A stretch of DNA of 64,000 nt from Adineta vaga (Eukaryota > Rotifera), in assembly GCA_021613535.1 (NCBI GenBank), contig CP075495.1:248001-312000 (forward strand), written 5' to 3'. The translations under genes and the position numbers were made by a program. This document shows positions 1-12,120 of the stretch, piece after piece (the stretch's first letter is position 1; each line of letters begins with the position of its first letter). The notes below the pieces were generated by a model. It had not been told where the DNA came from, made no database searches, and worked only from the letters and a program-made list of their open reading frames with translations.

Positions 1-1236
1 CCGTCTCTTGATTTACAAAAAGCTAGTGAAAGGGCTGCTGAATTCTCGGTAATAGTTCTATACTAATTAAGTCAGTTTTAGAAGTTAAGAACACACATAC
101 TTCGACAGATATACTATCGTAAAATGCTATAATGTGAAATATATTCATTAGACTTATTACAAGTCAATATGATAGCCTACAACCTTTTCAATTATTATAA
201 CTCAAAGATGGACCATTTCTTAGAAAGTCATATGACTTAGTTTCGTACAGACAACTACGCAAGTGTGATCTGTCCAACAGTTTGATCGATTCAAAAGTTT
301 CACACACATTTTCTATGTCATATAGAATAAGATTTCATTTCTGTTGTATTAATTTGATAGAATAATTATATTTGTTTTTGTTATTTTAGATATGGGATAG
401 AGATTTCCTGTCAGAACATAAAGCTCAATGCCAAAACTATCGTAATGATAGTGAAGAAATAAAAAAAAATAAAACATATGGCATATTAGCATCTTATCAT
501 CCATGTGGAGTTGCAGTAGGCTTTACGGAAGCAATTAAAGCTGAAGGTATGTTCATTTAAAAACTTCTATAAATAAGATTTCATGTTCTAGAGTTACAAA
601 ATCTTAGAAAATCTTGAAATGATGTGAAAAACTCTCGTTTATCATGTTTTAATAGGAATGCGATCAGTGACTCGTCATCTTTTACTCATGATCATTGGTG
701 GTTTTCTTATGCCAGATGCACTAATACATGATTGCGCCTGCACATTGAAGCTCCACTGGAATAAATGGCTAGGTACAGATATGCTTAAGTCGTCGACATT
801 AACACAACAGCTTCCAATTCATCTTGCTCTCGATAACTTCCATCAAAAAACACATTCGAGAGCAATGTGTCAAACCATTATGAAATCTGATCACCCATCA
901 CATGAAGGACGATTTATTGGTTTAAACAGTCAAGCAGCTGAACAAGCATTTCAATATATATCCCGAGCGAAATTTGCATTACGAAATTTCTCATTTCCAC
1001 ATTCGACAATAATGTTATTGATTATACTCCATCTCCTGAATTTCAAAATGACCGGCCTCAACTTAGAAACAATTGGTTTAGGATCGCTGTATTTTGGTGA
1101 TATAATCAAGGACTTTTCCCCTACACCATGTGTATATGAACGCTTCGGCTCGTTAAACGATGAAGAACTGAACAAAAATGAAGATGATGATCACTCAGAT
1201 CTTGATCATAATGTTACATCTGAAGATATGTCATAG
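1..1236 (+). CDS. KDZ-transposase-like protein, 3' exons (partial)
   Basis: Three exons join in one frame: 1-48, 390-546 and 656-1236, with GT-AG introns 49-389 and 547-655. The 5' end lies outside the window. The last exon holds features I associate with Kyakuja-Dileera-Zisupton type transposase-like proteins: a HDCACTLKLH segment (compare the family's D-x-AC-x-LH), an LDNFHQKTHSRAMC segment (D-x-FH...H...C) and NSQAAEQ. It ends in an acidic Asp/Glu tail before the stop at 1234-1236. No frameshift or internal stop is seen in the visible part, so it may be a functional element gene or a domesticated copy. The family assignment is from motif resemblance only; a different RNase-H-like transposase is possible. 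Confidence 0.5.
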
Positions 1237-1896
1237 TTTTGTTTACATAATTTTTTCCACAAATAACGTCCTGTTGAATATCTGAAGATTGTACTTTTGT
1301 TGTAACTATAACTTCGTGTTTATATAGTTTTCTTCTTGGTTTGATTCTATATTTGTTATCTAGAAATTGAAAATAAATACTTGATTTGAACTGATTTATT
1401 GCATTGTTAATAAATTTGTTTAATGCATTATAATGCATTATCATGAGGAGTGTGCTAGTGATAACAATCAATCATATTTTAATACTTTTGCATTGACTAA
1501 GACGATTATCACATTCTTCAATGATTATATAATTTGATGTTAGATAATATTTTCTTATTTTTGTAAAGTAATAGGCGAAAATTCAATGTTAGTAAGATCT
1601 ATTTCTGCCAAAAAATTATCTCAAGAAAAGATCAGTGCATCATGACAATCATGTATAATTGTGAGGGAAATAAGTAATTAAAAGTACACGAATAAATATA
1701 ATAATAAAAATTAATCTTTAAATAGAACTTTTATCTCGTTTCAGAATAAGCAAAGCAATCATTATTCAGTTCCGATATTTACTTCCCTTTTACCATTTTT
1801 ATGGTTGACGCTATATGAGTATAATTTGAATTTGTACATAACAGAAAAAATAATTCAAATCATTTTGAAACACCATCTAAAATAAATAACAAGAAA
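1237..1896. other. AT-rich intergenic, no gene seen
   Basis: Very AT-rich sequence between the KDZ-like gene and the coiled-coil gene. It contains AATAAA-type words usable as polyadenylation signals near 1370 and 1690. No coding potential or repeat structure was recognised. Confidence 0.5.
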
Positions 1897-3009
1897 ATGG
1901 CTCGAATATACCAAGGAGAAACAAGTTCATTATCATCAGCAATAATATCATCGAATAATGATGATATTAGTGATGATAATAATGATGATAATATGAATTC
2001 ACCAACAACCTTATCATTTCAAATATTATTAGATCAACTTAAACTCGCAAGAGATGAAAATCGAAGTTTGCAAAACGAAATTGAAAATCTAAAAGAAAAA
2101 TTAATGGAAAAGTAGATATTTAAAGATTATTCAACGATTATTTTTTGTTTTTCAATATGATTTAGAAATGGAACAATAGTTGATACAGAAAATTTTGTCT
2201 TTCATTTACCTCGCGTTGTTTTTAATCAATCGAATGGTATGTTTGAAGACACCTTAAAAAAAATTCAAAATAAAATAATGAAAAAAAATGAACAATAATC
2301 TATGTTTAAAAAACAAAAAACGATCCGATGAAAAATAGATAAAGATTTTGACTTTAATTCCTCTTCTTGATGTTTAGTTGATTTGAATCCAAATGAAAAA
2401 ATCAGAGATAGGTTTTAAGAAATTTCTTCTCAAGAAAAATCGATTTTCATTAACTACACAAAATAATCTATTTTAATTGATATTTTAAATGGAAAAATAG
2501 AATTTCATCGATTTAATTGTGAGAATATTTTTTTAATCTATTATTGAATGTGAAGTCTATTAAACTCGTGAAAGTCAATTGAAATTTTAAAAACATACTT
2601 ACAGTTGTAAATAAAGTTTGATCGATTTTAAGTGGTGTTTTTTTAATAAAAATTTGATGAAAACTAGATAAAAATCGTAACATTCACATTGATAATTCAT
2701 CATAGACAATGCATTAAAATGCATTTCAGGTTTTTTGACATTTTACACGATCGATATATTTTTTCATTGTGATTTTTGATAGTTTTTCTTCAAATATTCT
2801 TCTTATGCTATTCAATTTTTTTCAGAAGGAGATGAACAACAACAACAACAACAACAACAGAAACAACACGAGCAAGATGAAGCGAAGAAGGAAAAAGAAT
2901 TAGAAAAGAAGAAAAAGATAAAAAAGCTATCAAAATTTTTAGGTTTATCTTATATTCAATTAAAAAAATGTAGACAAAAGAGAATCACAATAACATGTAG
3001 CCAGGTCAT

Positions 3010-3230
3010 TGTAACGACAAACTGGTTGAGTAGCTGACCGCTTCTCACGGTATAGATGTTTATTCGGCTATCTCACATACCCAGAGTGTCCCCACTCTAC
3101 AATACAATGCACGCTTATATAGAGAGAGGAAGAGGAAGATGAAGAGAGAGAGGAACAAGAGGATACGCATGATTGGGAGAGATGATCACATATTGATATC
3201 ACCTCAGGGGGTGATATCTTTATCGTTACA
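3010..3230 (-). repeat. 3' LTR of the short LTR element
   Basis: 221 bp, TG...CA ends. It contains the palindrome GATATCACC-TCAGG-GGTGATATC near one end and, on the minus strand, a TATA box (TATATAAG) and AATAAA, which fix the orientation. Confidence 0.88.
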
Positions 3231-3241
3231 CCCTCCCACTC
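3231..3241 (-). other. Polypurine tract
   Basis: On the minus strand GAGTGGGAGGG directly abuts the TG of the 3' LTR, the position expected for the plus-strand primer of reverse transcription. Confidence 0.7.
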
Positions 3242-3246
3242 AAAGC

Positions 3247-3270
3247 AGACGCACTCCTGGGCGTCTTTAC
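3247..3270 (-). promoter_or_regulatory. 24-nt hairpin motif shared with the env element
   Basis: AGACGCACTCCTGGGCGTCT followed by TTAC. The first and last six bases can pair (AGACGC/GCGTCT). The same motif with two substitutions lies at 23248-23271, in the corresponding place near the 3' LTR of the env-bearing element. A cis signal recognised by shared machinery is an inference. Confidence 0.6.
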
Positions 3271-4478
3271 ATATAACACCACTATAATCAGAAACAAATA
3301 ACAATATGAAAAGAAAAAAAAAACGAAATAAACTGCAGAACAGAAGTTACACATACAGAAAAACTTCAGATTAACAAACTTATCTGTTACAATTATTAAG
3401 CATATAATTTCGAGCACACTGTTTAGCATGAACCAAAAAATTTTTTTTTTTTTCTCAAGCAATACACCGACAGTAACTACAGCATTACATTAGTTAATCA
3501 ACACGACTATAAAAATTTTCGACTTCACATGGAGCTTTTCTTTGGTATTTCATACAGAAATCAACACTTTCAAAGTTAATTGTCATAAGTTTCCTTTGAT
3601 CATTGATTTAATCACCAGCATAATATAAATAACCAATAAATAACACGTATTAATTTTCACATTTATCGATCACCTAATTCATTTATTTAAATATAATTTT
3701 CCTTGCCATAAAGGGAATTTAATCTAGTGCATAAACGATACCTAGAACAATCCCTAATGATATATACCATTTTGATTTAATCTATCTTTTTATCTAAGAA
3801 AGATGACTGAATGTAAAGCTATTTCACACATAAACTTCACATGTGATGCATTGGTAATCATTGTCTTGACAATTTTGGATAAGATGCAGATGGTGATAAA
3901 AAGATAATAATCGATTGACCATCTCATTGACAATAAATGATTGATGATCGTTTACGGCCGATATACAATCACCTTCATTTTCATCAATAAAAATTTGACT
4001 TATCGAATTGAGAAAAAAAAATGAATGAAGCAAGAATAAGGTATACAATCAAGAAGAAGAAACATGAAACGTACTGATGTTAATAAGGAAGTGCGTATGG
4101 GCGCCGCACTGTCGGCAACAAAACAAACCGTCCTTTAGTACGTTAACTGATGATCTGTTACATCGTTTTGCAGTACGAACAACATAATACTGCAGTTGTT
4201 AACAATGTCATGTTCTTCAGCTCTCATCTTAACCTTTCTTCTTTTCATCAATTCAAATTTTTTTTACCGTTTTCTGTTGTCTAGTTGAATAATGCTTTAA
4301 ATTTGTCCTTGTGTATAAATATCATTCATAACTTGAATTGTGTATCACCAGTTGTTTTTATTTTTTCAAATAACTTCTAAATACTGCATCATATTCAACC
4401 AAATTAGTAGATCTTGATATGGTTCATAATCGTTGTTGGTATTCCTGGCAAGGATGTTCGAACGGATAGATGGAAGTT

Positions 4479-4496
4479 CGTCTGCCAGAGTCGCCA
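4479..4496 (-). other. Primer-binding site
   Basis: On the minus strand TGGCGACTCTGGCAGACG starts immediately after the CA end of the 5' LTR. TGG at this place matches the complement of the CCA end of a tRNA. The tRNA species is not determined. Confidence 0.6.
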
Positions 4497-4717
4497 TGTA
4501 ACGACAAACTGGTTGAGTAGCTGACCGCTTCTCACGGTATAGATGTTTATTCGGCTATCTCACATACCCAGAGTGTCCCCACTCTACAATACAATGCACG
4601 CTTATATAGAGAGAGGAAGAGGAAGATGAAGAGAGAGAGGAACAAGAGGATACGCATGATTGGGAGAGATGATCACATATTGATATCACCTCAGGGGGTG
4701 ATATCTTTATCGTTACA
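4497..4717 (-). repeat. 5' LTR of the short LTR element
   Basis: 221 bp and apparently identical to 3010-3230. Followed at 4718-4722 by the GTCAT target duplication. Confidence 0.88.
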
Positions 4718-4878
4718 GTCATCAAAAAATATATCCGTCACGTGATCAATGGGCGAAAAAACATATTTTGACGATGTTCCCAATCAAAAAGGAGGCAATT
4801 CGTTGGAAGTATATTCTCTTGCTCGTAGAAGAGTCTTACAAAAATAAATTATTTACGTGCATGTCCGCATTTTACTGA

Positions 4879-6848
4879 GTGCTCGAAGAATAAGTTAGAG
4901 ATAAAGATAACTATTCTTCATAGAACTTGCCTAAAGAATAATCGAGGGTAGTAAGTTGAAATCTGATGACGGTTTTAATTAGTTATCAAGAATTTACTGA
5001 TTACTTATTAATGAATTATCAATTAATATTTTCTATATAACTTGATCAAACGGTAGTCGAGGTTGAAGATCATAGATCTGTTGTTAGTTGCTGAGAATCT
5101 CTTTGAGGATCGTTTTTTTAAGGAGCGGACCAGGTTTTGGAAAAACAAAGACTTTTATAAGGATCGAACAAAAAAATACTCGTTGTAGTGGAATGGAATT
5201 TGTGATCAGATTTTTTAAATTGATAGATGAAAAGATCAGTAGAACTGTGTAGATCGCGGTTTTTATGAGAAAGAGTTGGGTGAGTCTCTCGACGAACTTT
5301 CCTCGTTCGAGTTTCGGACTTATTTTACTACGACCGATATCTTCCTATTTGTAAAAACTTCTCTGGTATTATTTTCAGAAATCTGTATTGGTATTCGATA
5401 GCGAAACGTACAACGTTTATCATGAAACACTGGACAATATCCGAAGATTAACTAGATAGTATTGACACGACTTAAATGAATAACACGCAGAGACATAGCT
5501 GAGAAATTTCGTATATATTCACCTTGAATTTATCTTGTATGTACTGCTTAAAATGATCATCTTTCGCTGACATACATAATTATAATCTTCCAGCACATGT
5601 ATATAACGCTTTCACTTACTCATATATTGCTACGAAAGAAAATAATCTCATTTTTACTGTTCTACATAAGAATAAAGATCTAACAATATCAATAGCATCC
5701 GTCTTGTTGGATCATTGAATAGACTAATATAATTTAAGAATTTATCGCAACCAGCAAAGCTCGTTGAGGGAGTCGTTCTACTTTTTCTCGTAGAAATCAT
5801 CACTTGTGGTGCTATCGACCTTACTTCGTCATGTATAAAATTTGGAAAAACCAACATCAGATTCGTGAGTCTCGACCACGATTATCTGCCGGCCAAGCGT
5901 TTTAGTTAAAAAATTCGTTTACTTGTCTTTTCTTTTTTGATCAATCAGTAGACTGCGAACACAAATAATCTAGCAGATCATTTATATTTGCATGGCTCTT
6001 TTCTACGAGAGATAAAATAATATTCTCTCTTTTGATAAAACGAAATAACTTTAAAACGATTTTTTTCTAGCATTCGCCCGATTGGTGCACCCAAAAAAGA
6101 AAAAAACACCAGATTACATCCTCAACAACGCCATGGGCAATGTGTTTGCCAATGCACGTTTGTAACAAAAAAAATATTTTGTTATAAAATCAAGTAAGAA
6201 GAATTTTTTGAAAACGTCTATTCAAATGGTACGGATACAGAGCGTGCTTGTTCGAAAAAATGTCTAATTATTGGTTAGAAATTTCATCAGTAGGTAATAG
6301 CTATAATTTGCAACAAATTCAATACTTTTGCTGTCATTGAATCGAAAATTTTCAAATCGAGTTTCAAAATTATTATTTTTAGTAGTTGCTGATGAAATTG
6401 CAGAATCATGCAGGTGTAAATTATCTTCAATCATTTTTTAAATGATAAGGGCATTTTGATTCATATAATTTAATAAGCTTTACTAACCTTGTTATGCTGT
6501 TTATTTGAATATACTAGTTAGTTTAATATAATCAGTAATCGTTTTAATGAGTTGATGAAATAGATGATATAAAGATAGTAGTGGTACACATAAATAATAA
6601 ATTAAAAGTTCAAATATTCCTTCTATAAATTTATCTTTATCATCTATTGCAAATGCGATTGATAATCAATTAGAATCAATAATAAACCACAAATATCGAT
6701 ATTCACTTGTTTATTGTGTTATTGTTTCTAATTCATAATCATTAATAATAAATTTTGATATATTAGAAACACATTTTATACATGAATGTCGTATTTGTGA
6801 TTAACTTGAATCGATTAAAACACTGAAACATTTTTCATACATTAAATT
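4879..6848. other. AT-rich intergenic, nothing recognised
   Basis: No convincing exon, repeat or RNA gene. Short open frames here, such as 5654-5857 on the minus strand, have no recognisable domain and no splicing partners. Confidence 0.4.
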
Positions 6849-7370
6849 TCATTTGAAATTGGATAAACTAAATGATAATTTTTTTCGATAGATTTTTCTT
6901 TTTGATAAATATTGATGATAGATATTTGCAATATATCTTTGTAAATGGATTGATTGTTGAAGAATTTGTTTGTGACATTTAACAAGACGCACTGCATATG
7001 TTTGACGTTGATAAAATTTATAAACGAATGTATCTAAAAACATCGATGATGATAAATTTGGAAGAATGATATCGAAACGAGGAAAAAGGTTCCATAGACA
7101 ATGTTCAAAAAATATATTTAAATCGCAAACAACATTATTGTCAATTTCTGGTAAAGACGTATCATCCGATGAGATAATTTGTAATATTTTTCGTGAATGA
7201 AAAGCACTTCTCGATGCACATCAATCAAAAAATAGTATTCCGAATTATGTAGAGATATTGGAGAAGGACATGATTGATGATGTAGATTCTCTGTAGATGA
7301 ATCGACAAGAATAACGAAGTATTTTCGTTTGAAAAGATTCTCAATCTTACAAATATGTTCGGTTTTGTCG
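6849..7370 (-). pseudogene. Decayed coding segment of unknown function
   Basis: On the minus strand two overlapping frames each look protein-like. One runs from about 7222 to a stop at 6849 and includes FFEHCLWNLFPRFDIILPNL. The other, upstream, covers about 7130-7370 and includes FKRKYFVILVDSSTENLHH. Neither has a clear start, and a stop interrupts each frame at its upstream side. The simplest reading is one gene fragment with a frameshift near 7130-7220. No domain is recognised. No neighbouring gene suggests a function. Confidence 0.3.
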
Positions 7371-8517
7371 ATTAATTATGGAATATATACGATATGACGA
7401 AGTTGTTGTCCAATTTAACCATTAATCACAATTATTAGAACATTTCCACAGATATTACTTTTATATTTTTGAAATTTATCTTATGATTCAAAAGAATTAC
7501 CAATTATATTCTAAAGAAATAATTCTCTTAGTACAATTATAATCAAATAATAATAATAACTTACTAAATTTAGTAATTCCGTTATAATTATTTGTAATTG
7601 TTCACTAAGACCAATTGCATGTCAAAAGAAAGAATATGTTTCTCAGCATAATGTATATAACACATTATGCTTTGTTGGTGAGCCTGAACGACGACATCAA
7701 ATGTTTCATTTATTGTTTATATATTTACCTTTTTAATTATTTGATATTATTTGAAATTAAAAGACACATTAGGAAAATGTTCTTCTCAATGCTTTGGAGT
7801 TAAATTTCATCTACTTTCCTTTTGCTTTTTTCCGATAAAAAAGAAAAATGTTAATATAAAAGGAAGAGGGAGAAAAACAGGTACATATTTAGGGGAGGAA
7901 AAAGAAAATTAATAATTTTATCTAACATAAAATCCCTAAAATTATTCCGCTAACTGAGTTTGTATGGATGCATATAAGCAAATCTGTTTTCTTCCTATTT
8001 ATATTTTATCATATTATTTGGGTTACTCATTTAGAAAAAGTATTATCATTCATTGAATAAAATTAAACCATGACGACTTTATCATCTAAACATCAATGTG
8101 ACGAATGTTATTGAATTTATACTGTATCATCAATCATTTGAGGGTGAAAGATAGATATGAAATCATGATTATTTTTTGTCGTATTTGTTGTTGAGAAAAT
8201 TTCTTTTGCCATGAACAAAAAAAAAGCTCGATATCTTCTGTGTGCTGATTCGATTATTTTTCGGTCAATACTGTTTATGGTATGATATTGATCATTTTCT
8301 CGACAAAACTATTCATTGTCGAAGAATATTGTGACAGTGGAAATGTTCAGACTATTTCTCCCAACTACCTAGGTCCACCAGTCCCATACTAGGATATCAT
8401 CGAAACAAAATAAAATATTTATTTTTCATAACAAATGTTTCGTAAATGTATGGGGAAGTACTTTTACTGAAAGTATTTGAGTATTGATTCAATTCATAAC
8501 AACATGAACAAAGCTAT
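7371..8517. other. AT-rich intergenic, nothing recognised
   Basis: No supported gene, RNA or repeat. AT content is very high with many homopolymer runs. Confidence 0.4.
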
Positions 8518-8690
8518 TTATTCACACATGCTGGTTTTACCCAAATTAAACCCACATTTTAAATAAGAGCATTCTTCATATTTTGCATGCCATTTACTAG
8601 TATGTATACAATCACCACCTGAATTATCATTGATATAAAATTCATGTCTACACTTATGACCAGTATGTGTCGATATTATGTATCCATTTG
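8518..8690 (-). CDS. Cys-rich peptide exon (fragment)
   Basis: Minus-strand reading of about 57 residues ending at a TAA at 8518-8520. It contains GHKCRHEF, GGDC, YEECSYLKCGF and a terminal CE, with regularly spaced Cys and aromatic residues as in small disulfide-rich secreted domains. No ATG is in frame nearby and no clear acceptor site defines the 5' edge, so this is probably a terminal exon or a gene remnant. Function unknown. Confidence 0.3.
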
Positions 8691-9067
8691 AAAAATATTA
8701 AAGGAAAAAAAAACATTCATATTGAACACCGACTATTAATACTTACTTTCAAATGATTCATCGTGATAAATTGAGCTTCTTTTTTTCTTTGAAAATTAAC
8801 ATTATTTTGTAACTCTTCAATCTGATGCTGTCTTCACTACAATCTGACACCAATGCACGATTAGAACCCAATCGTCATCAGATTCATTATGAAACCTTAC
8901 CTAAACTCAACAATAAAGACAATTTCCATGATGGAAATTGGGAAATTCTCGATTATGCCCATTATGCCCAGCATAAACAAGAGTCCATAATGGACCTAAT
9001 TTCCATGATGAAAATTGAGTTTCCCGGAAAACGCTATAACGCATCAAATCGATCAGATCGACAAATT

Positions 9068-10005
9068 TATTGGAAATTTTGGATATTGATTGTGATGAAG
9101 TAAAAGCATTAAAAAATGATGCTTGCTATACCTGTTTAGGTAAACCATTTGTTAAACAAGGAATCTAGTTCAGTTCAGAAAACTTACTCGATGCATTAAA
9201 AGAGAAACACGAAAGTTACAAGAAAAAGAATGCATATCAACAACGACAAAATATCTCATCAAATTCAATTTTATCATCATTACCACCATTACCATCAATC
9301 ACAAATATTGATGATAGCAGCAACTTATCTACACAAACTGACACTATCGATACATCAACAAGTAGTTTGTCAATGACAACGACATCAGCTGCAGATGCTG
9401 CAGGTGTTAATTTGCTTGCTGAAAAACCTTTATATTCAGTCATAAATGATGATATTATTTTTATCAAAGATATGATAGAGAAGTTTTCTCGTAAAACATT
9501 CCTGCCAACTATTTTACGACTCAATGAAAATTATGAGTTAATAGTTATACATATTAATGGATCATTCAAAGCTACAATTAAATGTAAATGTCGTACAAAG
9601 TTGACATTACCAATACGATCTGAACCATCCAATTTTGTTTTATCGAATTTTTATGCTCATTTGACAACTTCAACATGTCCTATAGTCGATCGAATTCTTA
9701 AAGAAGAAAAACGATTACGTAATAAGCAAACAGCAAGACAATCGATTCCACCAGCAATTCAATCAATTTCAACAGCAACTCAATCTATTTTACCATCAAA
9801 TCAATCGATCTCATCAGCAAATCCACGAACTGAACAAACAACTACTTTGAACAGTAACAATGAAAATGTGAGAAATCAACCGAAAAGAAAAGATCAACAT
9901 GATGGTTTATCCAATGGTCGAACAAACTCCACCATTACTAAAAATCAAAAGACCCAAAAAAGGATTTATCAATTTAGAATGTGTCAAAACAAATTTCTCT
10001 CCTAG
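9068..10005 (+). pseudogene. N-terminal part of unclassified transposase-like gene
   Basis: A continuous frame runs from about 9068 to the stop at 10003-10005, broken by one in-frame TAG at about 9166-9168 (before FSSENLLDALKEKH). It begins with a CYTCLGKPF segment. It then has a Ser/Thr-rich linker and a compact domain with C-x-C and H-x(5)-C spacing (IKCKCRTKLTLP ... SNFYAHLTTSTC), which looks like a BED-type zinc finger. A Gln/Ser-rich tail follows. It lies just upstream of a transposase core on the same strand, so it is probably the DNA-binding half of the same former gene. The internal stop indicates decay. Confidence 0.45.
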
Positions 10006-10356
10006 TCATTTTATTTATAGATATATTAGTGATTTCTCATACTATACTTTTATTTACAAATATTTATACTGATTGATATGTATAAATAAATTTTGAATAA
10101 ATATAAATTAGGCAATATATAAAACTTGTATGTTTTTATTTAATAAATTCTCTAGTAGTCCAAAGTTTGGCCTTCGAACTTCGTTCCTGAGGAATTATCT
10201 ATTGGCTCGTAATAGTATGTCGTTCTTCAAAATTGCCGTGGATTCACTCAGTTCCGACTCACCTTATATTTAAATATAGATGATTTTTTTCTACTGTATT
10301 GTCCATCTATTTATTAATCGACACTATTACACAAAAATAATTTTAGATATTTAGAT

Positions 10357-12105
10357 ATGAATACAAATTCTTCAATAGATATTAGAAACATTAGATTTGA
10401 TGCTTTTTTCAATCTTATTGAAACAATGACTAGTAGCATTGAAGTTGAAATTTTAAAAGCTCATGGTATCAACAATGTTATGTCTCTATTACGAGCTCAA
10501 GATCTATGTTCCATTTTCCAATTTGATTGTAAAGAATTATATAATTCAAGACATCGTGCGTGTCTAAAATTGAAAAGTGGTGAATTTATGCTACGTCCAG
10601 CGATAAAAAATAATCTCGATTATTGTATTAATTTATTAACATTACAGTTACGTGAACAATTATCACATCAATCAGAAAATCATAATCAAGGCTTAACTGT
10701 TATTAGTAATCAACCTGATAGTTTCACAAATACATTTATTAATGGTCTTAATGATAATATGAACCGTTCTAAATATCGATACCAATACAACTCACGTATG
10801 CAACGATTTGCATCATCTGTTTATACACTACGAGGTCGAAATGTTTATCAATTTTTACGATTAAATTTACCTGGTGCATTTCAGTCTATACCAACATTAG
10901 AAGCATATCATAATGAGTTTTGTACAAACATCGAAGAAGGTGAATTTCGTTTTCACGAATTAATTAATTATTCGAATAAAATCAATTGTTCTTATGTATT
11001 TATTTCCGAAGATTGTACCGGTGTTATTAGTAAAATCTCATATGATATTCAAAGCAATTCGTTTATAGGATTTTGTCCACAATTGAACAATGGTATTCCA
11101 TCAACTCGACAGTATCAAACTGATGATTTTCATGAATTAGAAAAATGGTTTGATACAGTAGAAAAATCAACACTAGTCAGTATTCATACTGTTCAACCTG
11201 TAGCATCTGAAAGTTCAGCACCATTTCTTTTGTCAAGCTTCGGTACTAACAATCAAATTACTTCAATTTCTATACTTTCTCTATGGTTATTTATTTTTGA
11301 CAACTGCCTTGCTGGTAATATCAGAGTAGTTGGGTATTCCAGTGATGCTGATCCAAAGTTCCTGAAAGCCATGAGACTAGCGACAGGTTAGATATACCGT
11401 GGAAATTACTTTTTTTAATCATTTCATTTTTAAGGATATTTTTCTCAATTACCCAATTTCAACTTATTGAATAGAAATGATATTTTTGAAACAAAAATTC
11501 CGCAATCATGGATATGGTTTTATATGCGTGCGAAACAATTGTTTCTATGTTTCCAGGATAGTATTCATTTAGCAACAAAATTAAGAAATAGATTATTATC
11601 AAAAACAGCATCGTTATTAATGGGTGGTTATCAAGTATCGGTGGTAGATCTCCAGAATTTGATTAACAATCGTTCGAAGCTAGAACACAATTTAGTTCTA
11701 TCGGATACATACGTGAAAGATCGGCAAAATTACGCGTCATGTGTAAAGATATCTTCATCTAATATACTAGATATGTTAAATGAAAATGAAAGAACATATG
11801 GAATACACTGTTATTTATCAATTTTACATTCTGTTATTATTGCTTATGTAGATAAAACAACAAGTACATTGACGAGATTATTTCATGCTTGGTCAAATGT
11901 ATTTATTTGCAGATTTTGGCTATTATGTTTACGATTTAAATTAGTAGTTTCTACAAAAACAACCAATCGTGAAATTCCAATACCAGCTTCAAGAAAAATC
12001 GAACATCATTTTATAACATTTACAGCATTTCATTCGATTGAGTTGAATGCACATATGTTAACTTATATTTTGTTATTAGTTTTAGACAAAAAAGTTACCA
12101 ATTGA
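10357..12105 (+). pseudogene. Transposase-like core (unclassified RNase-H-like family)
   Basis: Exon 10357-11386 and exon 11435-12105 join through a 48-bp GT-AG intron (11387-11434), preserving frame. The first exon ends in a GYSSDADPKFLKAMRL segment, suggestive of a catalytic Asp. The second contains FQDSIHLATKLRNRLL, comparable to the conserved D-x-x-H-x-x-K-x-x-RN region of P-element/THAP9-like transposases. I do not recognise the family by name. Upstream (9068-10005) and downstream (12121-12860) segments complete an apparent transposon gene of about 3.8 kb. No terminal inverted repeats were identified. Confidence 0.5.
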
Positions 12106-12120
12106 ATCGTTCAACATTTT

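Larger units (their letters stand above)
3010..4717 (-). mobile_element. Short non-autonomous LTR retrotransposon
   Basis: Two 221-bp direct repeats that appear identical (3010-3230 and 4497-4717) begin TGTAACGA and end CGTTACA. They are flanked by the 5-bp duplication GTCAT at 3005-3009 and 4718-4722. Orientation is minus: on that strand each LTR carries TATATAAG and, further on, AATAAA. A TGG-type primer-binding site follows the 5' LTR, and a purine tract (GAGTGGGAGGG) precedes the 3' LTR. The 1266-base interior encodes no gag, pol or env, so the element must be mobilised in trans, like a TRIM/LARD. LTR identity implies recent insertion. A solo LTR of the same family lies at 36842-37050. 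Confidence 0.88.
1897..4878 (+). pseudogene. Coiled-coil / possible BEN-domain gene split by an LTR element
   Basis: Exons 1897-2111, 2166-2236 and 2826-3009 splice in frame (GT-AG). Exon 1 encodes an Asn/Asp-rich start (MARIYQGE) and a short coiled coil ending near LKEKLMEK. Exon 2 encodes an FVFHLPRVVF segment. Exon 3 encodes a run of eight Gln (CAA repeats) and a Lys/Glu-rich helix. Exon 3 is interrupted at 3009/3010 by an LTR element with 5-bp target duplications (GTCAT). After the element the same frame stops at 4769-4771. A neighbouring frame, offset by one base, reads IYPSRDQWAKKHILTMFPIK and stays open to 4878; this resembles the end of a BEN-type domain, so a one-base shift may also have occurred. 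The function is not recognised with confidence. The insertion would remove or alter the C-terminus. Confidence 0.45.

Noticed and set aside
3824-4048. Possible secreted peptide inside the short LTR element (minus strand)
   Set aside because: It looks signal-peptide-like, but the frame has no ATG, a stop lies directly upstream and no splice acceptor is present.
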